DNA of 14,012 nt from CAZOVK01 sp964583165 (GTDB lineage Bacteria > Bacillota > Clostridia > Lachnospirales > WRAX01). Under the pieces are notes generated by a model. The model saw only the letters and a list, made by a program, of their open reading frames with translations, was not told the DNA's origin and did not search any database. Positions 1 through 7,205 of this stretch are shown here, in pieces. The stretch lies in assembly GCA_964583165.1 (NCBI GenBank), contig CAZOVK010000063.1, forward strand, positions 1-14,012, read 5' to 3'. Made by a program: the position numbers and the translations under genes. Numbering within the stretch: position 1 is the stretch's first letter; every line of letters starts with the position of its first letter.

Positions 1-813
1 TTTAACGGCCTGTTCGACAGCCGCCGCAATACACGTTTCTGTCACTATCGACTGTTCAGAAGCGCAAATTGTACCGTTGTCAAACGTCTTTGAATCGAAA
101 ATCCGCTTGACAGCAAGTTTTATGTCCGCGCTACGTTCAATAAACGCGGGGCCATTGCCGGGGCCAACGCCCAGCGCGGGATTACCTGACGAATACGCCG
201 CCCTAACCATAGCTTCGCCACCCGTCGCAAGGATAATCGCGACATCTTTGTGACGCATAAGCGTTTGCGTGGCTTCAAGGCTTGGCATAGTGATACAACC
301 AATCAACCCATCAGGCGCGTTGACCTCACGCAATGCCTGTTGAATTATCGCGACAGTCTTTTCGATACATTTGAGCGCGGCGGGGTGGGGCGAGAACACA
401 ACACCGTTCCCGCTTTTGAGCGCAATGAGCGCCTTGTACATGACAGTTGATGTGGGGTTTGTTGACGGTATAATCGCCGCTACAACACCCATCGGCACGC
501 CGATTTCAATAATACCAGCCGTTTTGTCGTCAGTCAGAACGCCGACGGTTTTCATGTCACGAATGAAATCGTATGTAATGACACTGCCGAGTCTGTTTTT
601 AAGCACCTTGTCTTGCCAGTTACCGAAGCCCGTTTCATCAGCCGCCATCTTCGCGAATGGTTCAGCCTGTGCCGCGCAAGCCCCTGCGACATGCGCAACA
701 ACGCGGTCAATCTGTTCTTGCGAATACGTAGCAAAAACGCGTTGCGCCGTCTTACTTGCGCTTACCAAATCGCGCACTTGCTGAATGGATTGCAAATCCC
801 TGTCCAGTTCCAT
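1..813 (-). CDS. eutE: Acylating acetaldehyde dehydrogenase EutE, 5' part (C-terminus outside window)
   Basis: Oxidises acetaldehyde to acetyl-CoA with NAD+ and CoA inside the ethanolamine microcompartment. My translation from the ATG at 813 is open for 271 residues to the window edge; the family is about 460-490 long, so the C-terminal two fifths are missing. Seen: an acylating aldehyde-dehydrogenase core with IPSTNPTSTVMYKAL near residues 121-135, the glycine-rich ILATGGEAMV segment, and the catalytic-cysteine motif FDNGTICASEQS with Cys at about residue 250. The protein resembles clostridial EutE and the aldehyde-dehydrogenase half of AdhE. The N-terminus starts directly at the first helix of the fold (MELDRDLQSIQQVRDL), without the extra leading amphipathic helix and linker of enterobacterial EutE. 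A modest AAAGG site precedes the ATG, 26 bases after eutL, so it is the fifth gene of the same transcript. A full-length AdhE with an alcohol-dehydrogenase half cannot be excluded from the visible part, but the context favours EutE. Confidence 0.93.
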   Translation of the reverse strand, partial: MELDRDLQSIQQVRDLVSASKTAQRVFATYSQEQIDRVVAHVAGACAAQAEPFAKMAADETGFGNWQDKVLKNRLGSVITYDFIRDMKTVGVLTDDKTAGIIEIGVPMGVVAAIIPSTNPTSTVMYKALIALKSGNGVVFSPHPAALKCIEKTVAIIQQALREVNAPDGLIGCITMPSLEATQTLMRHKDVAIILATGGEAMVRAAYSSGNPALGVGPGNGPAFIERSADIKLAVKRIFDSKTFDNGTICASEQSIVTETCIAAAVEQAVK

Positions 814-839
814 GATTTGCCTTTCTTTATCTCTTATGG

Positions 840-1496
840 TTATTTTAGTGTGAGTGGGTTGGCGGCGACTTCTTCGATAGTGAGCGCGAATGCCTCACAC
901 GCCGCGCGACATGCCGCCTGTTCGCCCGACAGTAACCCGCCCGCGAAGTTTGTTTCACTGGGCGGCCCATAGAATTTCACAAGCCGCACGTCCGCCGCCT
1001 TTAACGCCGCGTCAAGTCCCAACATGGCTTCCATTGGTGGCGCAATGAGGTAGGCGAGTGGCAATCCCACCTCAATGCCGCATATATCGGACAGATAAGT
1101 GCCTGTTCGCGCAATACAATGCGCGAAATAGTTGATACTATCAGAGTCATTCGCGCTCACAAACGCGCAATCTTCATTCATATACTCAATGGCCGCATCC
1201 ATGCCGCTACGAACCTCGGCGGGGTCAGCGCCTGCGATAATGCCGATAAACTCACCTGCCAGCGCCGTTGAAGCGTTCTTCGCTCCCGCGTACATGCTTC
1301 GCGCATAGACCACGCGCACACGCGCCATCTTCGTTGCTGCGTCAATCGCCGCATATGAAGCATCGTCGCAATCGGTTGTGAGAATGCCGACACTATTTTC
1401 ATGAGCCGCTAAGCCCAGTGCCTCTCGTAATCCCGCTTCGACACGCGGTATCATCCTTGCGCCCAAGATATTTACTTTTAGTTTATCGCCCTTCAT
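840..1496 (-). CDS. eutL: Ethanolamine microcompartment shell protein EutL
   Basis: A tandem-BMC-domain (BMC-T) shell protein that forms pseudohexameric trimers in the facet of the ethanolamine microcompartment. EutL of other bacteria has a gated central pore thought to control metabolite passage. The 218 residues match the usual length of about 217-219. Recognisable EutL segments are the N-terminal LGARMIPRVEAGL, the first-repeat ILTTDCDDASYAAID, the mid-protein YARSMYAGA and GEFIGIIAGADPAEV, and the second-repeat LVKFYGPPSETNFAGGLLSG. The start at 1496 is backed by AGGGG six bases upstream. It lies 9 bases after eutC and 26 before eutE, so co-transcription is very likely. The hexameric shell proteins (EutM, EutS, EutK, EutN) are not in the window and presumably lie beyond the left edge. 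Confidence 0.97.
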   Translation of the reverse strand: MKGDKLKVNILGARMIPRVEAGLREALGLAAHENSVGILTTDCDDASYAAIDAATKMARVRVVYARSMYAGAKNASTALAGEFIGIIAGADPAEVRSGMDAAIEYMNEDCAFVSANDSDSINYFAHCIARTGTYLSDICGIEVGLPLAYLIAPPMEAMLGLDAALKAADVRLVKFYGPPSETNFAGGLLSGEQAACRAACEAFALTIEEVAANPLTLK

Positions 1497-1505
1497 AAGT
1501 AACCC

Positions 1506-2402
1506 CTACGCTCCGGCCTTTGATTGCCTAAAATCCACACCGCTTTTCTTCGCTTTTAGAATCTGCTCAATTAAATCGGCGAGATATGCGCCTGCTTCAA
1601 CAGCCGAAACGCCGCCCTTGTGAATATTAGAAACAACCGTTCGGCGTGACTCGGGCATCCCGGGTTCGGCGCGATATGCTATGTAAGCGCTCATACTTTC
1701 GGCCGTCATAAGTCCGGGGCGTTCGCCGATAAGTACGCAAACTACCTCCGGATTCAGCAGTGCCGAAACAGAATCCTCAAATCCGACACGCGCCAGATGT
1801 GCGTAGAATGGCGTGCCGACTTCAATACCCTTCGCATTCAGCCCGTCAGTCAAAACAGGCAAACAATTTTCGAGGTTCGCTTCAATCGCGACTGATGAAA
1901 GCCCACCCGCCGCGAAAATCTGGACGCGTGGGTTCTTCTTGCACTTCTCTAAAAGAAGCTTCTCCGATTTTGGGCAGATGAGCCGCCCTAAATCGGGGCG
2001 CGTGAGAAACTCATTCTTGTCAGCGCAGCGGCTTCTTACAGAAAAAAGCCCCATTCTGTCAAGAAATTTATCGCTCACATCTCGAAATACCGAATCACGC
2101 GCCGCGGCGTGGTCAGCGCGAAAATCCAACAATGCGTTTGTGATTATTCGAGAACCCGCGCGCCCAATGCCTATACGCGCCGCTGTTGACGTGCGCATAC
2201 GCCGTAAAATGGCTTCCGCGCCGCTGGTGGCGGCTTTACATGCGGGGCTTTCTGAAGCCGGTAGGCTCTCGGGCACGACTTTTACTTCCCTCGTCTCGTC
2301 CTGCAATACTGAAGGCTTTATTGGTGATTCTGTTTTTCTATTCAGATATGCATTCAACTCTTCGGTTATCAGTTCAATCAGTCGCTCGCTCGCTATGTCC
2401 AT
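1506..2402 (-). CDS. eutC: Ethanolamine ammonia-lyase small subunit EutC
   Basis: Small (beta) subunit of adenosylcobalamin-dependent ethanolamine ammonia-lyase, which with EutB splits ethanolamine into acetaldehyde and ammonia; EutC contributes to coenzyme B12 binding. Length 298, close to the usual 295. Diagnostic stretches are AARIGIGRAGSR (about 74-85), FLTRPDLGR, VQIFAAGGLSSVAIE, CVLIGERPGLMTAESMSAY and VVSNIHKGGVSAVEAGAYLA. Residues 3-20 (IASERLIELITEELNAYL) can form an amphipathic helix, followed by a low-complexity polar linker to about residue 60. That is the layout of the N-terminal encapsulation peptide known for EutC, so I infer that this subunit directs the lyase into the microcompartment. 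The ATG at 2402 has AGGTGA just upstream, overlapping the eutB stop codon, and lies only 4 bases after eutB, which suggests translational coupling. Confidence 0.97.
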   Translation of the reverse strand: MDIASERLIELITEELNAYLNRKTESPIKPSVLQDETREVKVVPESLPASESPACKAATSGAEAILRRMRTSTAARIGIGRAGSRIITNALLDFRADHAAARDSVFRDVSDKFLDRMGLFSVRSRCADKNEFLTRPDLGRLICPKSEKLLLEKCKKNPRVQIFAAGGLSSVAIEANLENCLPVLTDGLNAKGIEVGTPFYAHLARVGFEDSVSALLNPEVVCVLIGERPGLMTAESMSAYIAYRAEPGMPESRRTVVSNIHKGGVSAVEAGAYLADLIEQILKAKKSGVDFRQSKAGA

Positions 2403-2406
2403 GTTA

Positions 2407-3765
2407 TCACCTCAAAAAAATCGTCGGGTCACCCGCCAAATCCGTCAGCCGCCCATCACGCATGATGCCATAGCGCTCGAGCCATGCCTCGAATTCGGGT
2501 GTAGGGCGAAGCCCGAGGGTTTCGCGTATAGCCGCCGTATCGTGACAACTGTTCGTCTGATAGTTCAGCATGATGTCGTCACCCGCCGGAACACTGATGA
2601 TGTAGTTTACACCCGCCGTAGCCAGAAGCATTGACAGGTTTTCTATATCATTCTGGTCAGCCTGCATGTGGTTGGTGTAACAACAATCGCAACCCATCGG
2701 CAAGCCCATGAGCTTCCCCATGAAATGGTCTTCCAGCCCCGCACGTATGACCTGCTTGCTGTCGTAGAGATACTCGGGGCCAATGAAACCGACAACCGTA
2801 TTGACCATGAACGGCTTAAACTCACGCGCAAACGCGTAACACCGTGCCTCCATAGTCACTTGGTCAGCCCCGTAATGCGATTCGCTAGAAAGTTCACTGC
2901 CCTGTCCTGTTTCAAAGTATAGTGTGTTCGGTCCCGTCCCTGTGCCTCGTGTTTTCAACAAATCCGCGGCTTCGCGCACATGCGCTGACGAGAAACCAAA
3001 TGCCGTATTGCCCATCTCACTGCCCGCGACAGACTGAAAAATCAAATCAGTGGGCGCACCACGCTTGACGGCCTCAATCTGTGTCGTTATATGTCCCAAA
3101 ACGCAAATCTGCGTTGGGATTTCAAGTCTATTCTTAATCTCATCAAACCGTTTGAGCACTTCTGAAAGGCTATACACGCTGTCATTTACTGGGTTAAGCC
3201 CCAACAACGCGTCACCACAACCGTAACTTAGCCCCTCATACAACGAAGCCGTGATGCCGTCAACATCATCGGTTGGGTGATTTGGTTGAAGGCGTGTCGA
3301 GAGCCGCCCGCGTTGCCCCACTGTCGTGTTGCAATGCGCCGTCACACGAATCTTCCCCGCGACATAGAGCAAATCGAGATTACTCATGAGCTTACAAACC
3401 GCAGCGACCATTTCGGCCGTCAAACCTCGCGACAAGCGACGAATAGCCGCCTCGTCTTCGCTCATGAGCCATTCGCGCATTTGACCGACTGTCAGCGATT
3501 TAATGCCATTATAAACGGGTATGTTCAGCCCGTCTTGGTCAATGCGCGTGACCTCGTCGATTTCATACGGCACAACGGGGTTTTCACGCAACACCGACAG
3601 TGGTAAATCTGCCAGAACACGTTTGGCCGCGACGCGCTCTGTGTCGTCACGAGCCGCAATGCCCGCCAAAACGTCGCCAGATTTCTGCTCGTTTGCCTTA
3701 GCGAGAACGTCCTTTATATCCCTAAATTCAAATGTATGACCCTTAATTGTTGTTTTAATATTCAT
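2407..3765 (-). CDS. eutB: Ethanolamine ammonia-lyase large subunit EutB
   Basis: Large catalytic (alpha) subunit of the B12-dependent ethanolamine ammonia-lyase, a TIM-barrel radical enzyme. Length 452 against 453 for E. coli EutB, and full length. The substrate-binding residues known from the E. coli structure all appear at a constant offset of two: Arg158 and Gln160 in TRLQPNHPTDD, Asn191 in LGLNPVND, Phe256, Glu285 in YFETGQGSELS, and Asp360 in MGCDCCYTNH. The active site therefore looks intact. The start at 3765 has AGGGG five bases upstream, and the gene begins 12 bases after the eutA stop. It shares the operon with eutA, eutC, eutL and eutE and follows the common Firmicute order A-B-C-L. 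Confidence 0.98.
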   Translation of the reverse strand: MNIKTTIKGHTFEFRDIKDVLAKANEQKSGDVLAGIAARDDTERVAAKRVLADLPLSVLRENPVVPYEIDEVTRIDQDGLNIPVYNGIKSLTVGQMREWLMSEDEAAIRRLSRGLTAEMVAAVCKLMSNLDLLYVAGKIRVTAHCNTTVGQRGRLSTRLQPNHPTDDVDGITASLYEGLSYGCGDALLGLNPVNDSVYSLSEVLKRFDEIKNRLEIPTQICVLGHITTQIEAVKRGAPTDLIFQSVAGSEMGNTAFGFSSAHVREAADLLKTRGTGTGPNTLYFETGQGSELSSESHYGADQVTMEARCYAFAREFKPFMVNTVVGFIGPEYLYDSKQVIRAGLEDHFMGKLMGLPMGCDCCYTNHMQADQNDIENLSMLLATAGVNYIISVPAGDDIMLNYQTNSCHDTAAIRETLGLRPTPEFEAWLERYGIMRDGRLTDLAGDPTIFLR

Positions 3766-3777
3766 CTTCGCCCCTAT

Positions 3778-5199
3778 TTAGTGCCCGAAAAGCAGTGTTT
3801 TCACAACCACAGGAACGGCCAAACCGTCCAAAACGGGCTTGCCTATATCCAAAAAATCATGCGCCGCAACGGTTATGCCGTCAATCGAGATGATGTCGCG
3901 CCTTGTTTTTGTTTTAAGAATCTGCCCCAAAGCCTTCCCACAATCTGCAGTACACACCACAATTAACGGACTACTCGCGGGTATTGCTCTGTCTGCGGCT
4001 TCAATCAGACTTTGCGCGAGTGTTTTCAGTTCGGCGTATGTCGGATTGGGGAAAACACGTAAGGCTATTGCTATCTGTGAGTCGTTCAAGTTTTGCGTTT
4101 GTTTTAGGTTTTCTTCAAGTTCTGTGCTATTGCCTTGCATTAGCTTGATTTGTTGCTGTTCTGTACAGGCAACAACCAGTAGATTTCTAAGCGGAAGCAA
4201 CCGCGCGTTCGCGCTTATTGTACTGCCCGAAACGGTTGTTGTGTAACACCCCGCGCCAATAACTGTTGCCTGTAATGTGTCAGTCGCAGAAATCTGCGGT
4301 AATCGTTTCAAATCATCATTCATGGCTATTTTCCGCCCAAGCAAAACGCCAATATCGCCGTAAGGGAAATCTTCGCCCGAGTTCATACCTTTCGCCGTAT
4401 CGGCAACGCCACCCGACAAGCACAATGCGTCAATATCACCTGTGAAGTCAAAGTCCGCGCTGTTTTCGGTTTCTATCTCATAATATAGCGATGTTCGGGG
4501 TTTGAGTTGAATCTGCTGAACGAGCAAATCTGCCATCACCTCACACAACCTATTCAACGCGCTAGAGTCTTTCATACCAATATGTAACTTTATTCCGTGT
4601 GAGTTAGCGATTATTTGGGCTGACGGGCTTATATGCCGTATCGTTCCGTCTGAATCGGCTCTTACTATGCGCCCGCCAATATCAAGACAGCCCGTTGCGA
4701 TAGTTTGCCCATTATCGAACAATGCGGCGTTTGTTGTACCTCCGCCAATGTCGAGGTTCACCACACGACAGCGCTTTTCTTGTGAATACGCACACGCGCC
4801 ACTGCCTTTGCCTGCGATTACGGCCTCTAAATCAGGCCCCGCGGCTGACACAACAAACTCACCTGCCAGACCGCTCAAACTCTCAACGAGTGACGCGGCG
4901 TTCTCCTTCCGCGCTGACTCGCCTGTGATAATCACAGCCCCCGCGCTCACATCTCGCGGGTTCACGCCCGCCTTCTCGTATTCGCCCAAGACAATCTGCG
5001 CCACCGCCCGCGCGTCAATACTGTTCGCGCACTGCATAGGCGTAAAACATGGTTTCGACTTGTAAATCACCTGTTTATCAACTATAGAAACGGACGGCAC
5101 GGACGAAAACGCGGCTGTGTCCTCAAACACAAGGCGGCTGAACGCCACTTGCGTTGTGGTTGTGCCTACATCAATGCCCACGCTCAAAATCGTTTCCAT
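3778..5199 (-). CDS. eutA: Ethanolamine ammonia-lyase reactivase EutA
   Basis: Chaperone-like ATPase of the actin/Hsp70 (ASKHA) fold that reactivates ethanolamine ammonia-lyase by exchanging damaged cobalamin for intact coenzyme. Length 473 (E. coli EutA 467). Phosphate-binding motifs are visible at residues 8-19 (GIDVGTTTTQVA) and 147-161 (VNLDIGGGTTNAALF). Further family signatures are AVIITGESARKENA (about 88-101) and VIGAGCYTTTVSGSTIS. The ATG at 5199 follows a clear AGGAG with a 7-base spacer. It is the first gene of the minus-strand eut operon. Its leader (about 100 nt) carries a terminator and candidate ANTAR target hairpins, so expression is probably controlled by EutV antitermination. 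Confidence 0.97.
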   Translation of the reverse strand: METILSVGIDVGTTTTQVAFSRLVFEDTAAFSSVPSVSIVDKQVIYKSKPCFTPMQCANSIDARAVAQIVLGEYEKAGVNPRDVSAGAVIITGESARKENAASLVESLSGLAGEFVVSAAGPDLEAVIAGKGSGACAYSQEKRCRVVNLDIGGGTTNAALFDNGQTIATGCLDIGGRIVRADSDGTIRHISPSAQIIANSHGIKLHIGMKDSSALNRLCEVMADLLVQQIQLKPRTSLYYEIETENSADFDFTGDIDALCLSGGVADTAKGMNSGEDFPYGDIGVLLGRKIAMNDDLKRLPQISATDTLQATVIGAGCYTTTVSGSTISANARLLPLRNLLVVACTEQQQIKLMQGNSTELEENLKQTQNLNDSQIAIALRVFPNPTYAELKTLAQSLIEAADRAIPASSPLIVVCTADCGKALGQILKTKTRRDIISIDGITVAAHDFLDIGKPVLDGLAVPVVVKTLLFGH

Positions 5200-5212
5200 G
5201 CGCTCACTCCTG

Positions 5213-5258
5213 AAAAAAACAAAACATGACCCCGCGTGAATACCACGCGCCAGCCATG
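5213..5258 (-). terminator. Rho-independent terminator in the eutA leader (antitermination target)
   Basis: On the minus strand a hairpin with 5' arm CATGGCTGGCGCGTG (5258-5244), loop GTATT and 3' arm CACGCGGGGTCATG (5238-5225) is followed by TTTTGTTTTTTT (5224-5213). The arms pair perfectly over the inner six bases and the outer four, with G-U pairs and a one-base bulge between. It ends a few bases before the eutA Shine-Dalgarno, so transcripts that form it would stop before eutA. Its 5' arm overlaps almost completely with the second ANTAR-type hairpin (5247-5262), so the two structures exclude each other. Confidence 0.85.
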
Positions 5259-5283
5259 CCGCTTGTTCCGCACCCCGTTGTGC
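5247..5283 (-). promoter_or_regulatory. Candidate ANTAR dual-hairpin RNA target in the eutA leader
   Basis: Known EutV targets are two short hairpins, each with a six-base loop having A at position 1 and G at position 4, the second overlapping a terminator. On the minus strand, hairpin 1 is GCAC-AACGGG-GTGC (5283-5270): four perfect pairs and a loop with A1 and G4. After a 7-base linker, hairpin 2 is GCGGC-ATGGCT-GGCGC (5262-5247), again with A1 and G4. Its stem has one G-G mismatch but three outer G-C pairs and a closing C-G pair. Hairpin 2 uses the same bases as the 5' arm of the terminator at 5213-5258. This matches the antitermination model established for Enterococcus and Listeria eut leaders. 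The mismatch is the main weakness. Confidence 0.75.
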
Positions 5284-5300
5284 AAAAGATATAAATCCAT

Positions 5301-5319
5301 AATCTGATTATACCAGATT
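5301..5319. repeat. Inverted repeat spanning the eutA -10 box
   Basis: AATCTG (5301-5306) and CAGATT (5314-5319) form a 6-base inverted repeat with a 7-base spacer. The eutA -10 element lies in that spacer. It could be an operator for a DNA-binding regulator, but a repeat this short can arise by chance and no known site is recognised. Confidence 0.25.
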
Positions 5320-5335
5320 TACGTCATTCGGTCAA
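5307..5335 (-). promoter_or_regulatory. Sigma-70-type promoter for eutABCLE
   Basis: On the minus strand, TTGACC (5335-5330) and TATAAT (5312-5307) are separated by exactly 17 bases. This gives one mismatch in the -35 box and a perfect -10 box. Transcription would start near 5300, giving a leader of about 100 nt that contains both ANTAR-type hairpins and the terminator. Start point inferred, not measured. Confidence 0.8.
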
Positions 5336-5356
5336 TATTTTTTGCAGATTTATTAC

Positions 5357-5385
5357 TTTACGCCGCATGATATATATGATAAAAT
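5357..5385 (+). promoter_or_regulatory. Likely promoter for eutV-eutW
   Basis: TTTACG (5357-5362), a 17-base spacer and TAAAAT (5380-5385) lie upstream of eutV on the plus strand. That is 4/6 and 5/6 matches to the sigma-70 consensus. The predicted start near 5392 leaves a very short leader in which AGGGAG (5394-5399) is the ribosome site. The region is AT-rich (TATATATGAT overlaps the -10 box), so the exact boxes are uncertain. It is back to back with, and not overlapping, the eutA promoter. Confidence 0.45.
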
Positions 5386-5406
5386 TTGTTGTTAGGGAGT
5401 GATTGA

Positions 5407-6132
5407 ATGAGAACCGCCGTTGTTGTGGATGATGAACCGATTACAAGGCTTGATTTTACGCAAATGCTCGAAGAAATGGGCATTAGCGTTGTTGGTGACG
5501 CGGCAGACGGCTTTGACGCGGTGGAGTTGTGTAGATTACATCGCCCAGATTTGGTTTTAATAGACCTTAGAATGCCTGTGTTTGACGGTGTTTCGGCTTC
5601 GGAGCGGCTCATTAAAGACGACTTGGCAAAGGCAGTGGTTGTGATAACGGCGTACAGTGACGAGCCGACAATCACGCGCGCGATTGAGGCGGGCGTGGGT
5701 GGGTACTTGATTAAGCCTGTCGATAAGGCGGCGCTGTATTCAGCCATTCATTTGGCTTTGGCGCATAGAGAGCGTTGCGACACGCTTAATGCTAGAATTA
5801 TTGAAGCTGATAACGCCATTGAGGAAATCAAGCTCATTGAACGCGCGAAGTCCAGTCTGGCGCAGAATAGCGGCATCAGTGAAGCCGACGCATACCGAAA
5901 GATTCAGAAACTCGCAATGGACAAGCGTTGCCCAATGGGTGTTATCGCGAAACATATATTGGAGAACAACGACGTTTCGGAAGTGGCTCAAAAGGCGAAA
6001 TCATTACTGATGCGGACATACAGTCTGTCAGAAAAGGAAGCTTTTCGGCGGCTGAACTCATACGCGAAAGAGCATAATTGCACAATACAACAAGCCGCTA
6101 AGCGCATTTTGGAGATGAGGGGCAAGTTATGA
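5407..6132 (+). CDS. eutV: EutV-type response regulator with two tandem ANTAR RNA-binding modules
   Basis: RNA-binding response regulator predicted to antiterminate eut transcripts when phosphorylated by EutW. Residues 1-118 are a receiver domain: acidic pair Asp8/Asp9, phospho-acceptor Asp53 in LIDLRMP, Thr81 in VITAYSD and Lys103 in LIKPVDK. A helical linker (about 119-140) leads to a first ANTAR-like module at about 138-186 (IERAKSSLAQ, SEADAYRKIQKLAM, VIAKHILE). A second follows at about 190-237 (AQKAKSLLMR, SEKEAFRRL, AAKRILE). The usual EutV has one ANTAR and about 190 residues; this one has 241, and the extra length is the second copy, which is the better match to the consensus. The ATG has AGGGAG seven bases upstream. 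The gene overlaps eutW by 4 bases (ATGA). The name rests on domain content and on facing eutA across a shared regulatory region. Confidence 0.92.
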   Translation: MRTAVVVDDEPITRLDFTQMLEEMGISVVGDAADGFDAVELCRLHRPDLVLIDLRMPVFDGVSASERLIKDDLAKAVVVITAYSDEPTITRAIEAGVGGYLIKPVDKAALYSAIHLALAHRERCDTLNARIIEADNAIEEIKLIERAKSSLAQNSGISEADAYRKIQKLAMDKRCPMGVIAKHILENNDVSEVAQKAKSLLMRTYSLSEKEAFRRLNSYAKEHNCTIQQAAKRILEMRGKL

Positions 6133-7205
6133 GCACGGCGTTGACGGAATTATGCCGAAGCCGAACGGATTTAGACGACAGTGATATAGATATCTTGTTA
6201 ACATATGAGGGCACACTTGCGACAACGGCGGAGTTACTCGGCTCTGACGCATTTATTGACGTCATGGACAAGCAGGGTTGTGCGTTTGTGGCGGCGCAGG
6301 CTTCACCTAAGCACTTTCCGTCGCAATATGAAACAAAGGTTCTCGGTTTGGCGGCGTTAGAAGCTGATGAACCCGCCGTTTACCGCGCATTCAACGAGGG
6401 TCTGCCGTGTCGTGATATTGTCGCAAACACGCAGGAACACAAAACAGTCAGCCAAGACACGGCGCCGATTAAGAACGCGAACGGCGTGGTTATAGGAGTT
6501 CTGGTTGTCGAACATGACATAAGCCGCATTCTAGAAATGGAGCGCAAACTAGAAGCTGTGTCAAGCGCCGCGTGGACGGATAGGGTAGAGCCGGAGAAAA
6601 AAGCGGGCAATATGCAGTTGCGCGAGGCTCACCACAGACTTAAAAACCATCTGCAAATTCTGTCTAACACGTGCAATATACAATCGCGTCGCGCTAAGTG
6701 TGAAGAAACGCGACTGGCGCTATCGGAGGTGGTCTGCCGCATAAGGAGTATCGCCGCTCTAAATCAACTGCTTTCTGACGCGGGGCAGGCGAGTGGCAGG
6801 GCGTTGAATCTTGACACTTTGTTGCGATATTTGGTGCAGAATATCAAGGATATACTGTCTGAGGAATATGAGGTTGAGTTTATAATCGATTGTCCGCCAC
6901 TTCTGATTGACCACAGCAGTGCATTGCCGATTACTTTGATTGTGAACGAACTGATTGTTAATTTTATCAAACACGGCAGGCATGATGCGTGCGGCGAAAT
7001 CCGCATAACCGTGCATCAGGGCAACCGCTACGGCAGTCTTATGTTCTCTGACAACGGGCGCGGTTTTGCGGCGGGCGCAATACTGGGCAACGGGCTTACG
7101 CTGGCGCGTTCACTGGTTCAGAGTGAGTTGAATGGTGATTTGCATATCGACACGAGCGCCACGGGCACTAAAGTCGTTTTTAGTTTCGAAATGTTGGGGG
7201 ATTAG
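6129..7205 (+). CDS. eutW: EutW-type sensor histidine kinase (HisKA_2 family)
   Basis: Cytosolic histidine kinase expected to sense ethanolamine and phosphorylate EutV. The N-terminal half (about 1-150) resembles the sensor region of PdtaS/EutW-type kinases, ending in a PAS/GAF-like strand pair (GVVIGVLVVEHDISRI); no membrane segment is seen. The dimerisation/phosphorylation helix holds the HisKA_2 box REAHHRLKNHLQ with phospho-acceptor His169 (the His before Arg). The ATPase domain has an N box in NELIVNFIKHG (Asn273/Asn278), a G1 box DNGRGF (308-313) and a GNGLTLARSLV G2-like segment (320-330). Length 358, shorter than the roughly 470 of some EutW proteins. It overlaps eutV by 4 bases and is followed directly by the next start codon, so all three plus-strand genes should be translated as a coupled unit. 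Ethanolamine as ligand is inferred from context. Confidence 0.9.
   Translation: MSTALTELCRSRTDLDDSDIDILLTYEGTLATTAELLGSDAFIDVMDKQGCAFVAAQASPKHFPSQYETKVLGLAALEADEPAVYRAFNEGLPCRDIVANTQEHKTVSQDTAPIKNANGVVIGVLVVEHDISRILEMERKLEAVSSAAWTDRVEPEKKAGNMQLREAHHRLKNHLQILSNTCNIQSRRAKCEETRLALSEVVCRIRSIAALNQLLSDAGQASGRALNLDTLLRYLVQNIKDILSEEYEVEFIIDCPPLLIDHSSALPITLIVNELIVNFIKHGRHDACGEIRITVHQGNRYGSLMFSDNGRGFAAGAILGNGLTLARSLVQSELNGDLHIDTSATGTKVVFSFEMLGD

Noticed and set aside
371..972. Plus-strand open frames of 137 and 119 codons opposite eutE
   Set aside because: The minus-strand frame is an uninterrupted aldehyde dehydrogenase; these are shadows without coding evidence.
1813..2634. A 273-codon plus-strand open frame opposite eutC and the end of eutB
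   Set aside because: It lies entirely antisense to two well-conserved genes, has no ribosome site or recognisable domain, and is a by-product of their codon bias.
5200..5406. Adenosylcobalamin riboswitch in the eutA-eutV intergenic region
   Set aside because: B12 control of eut genes is known elsewhere, but no B12-box-like sequence or multi-helix aptamer is seen, and the leader is too short for a cobalamin riboswitch.
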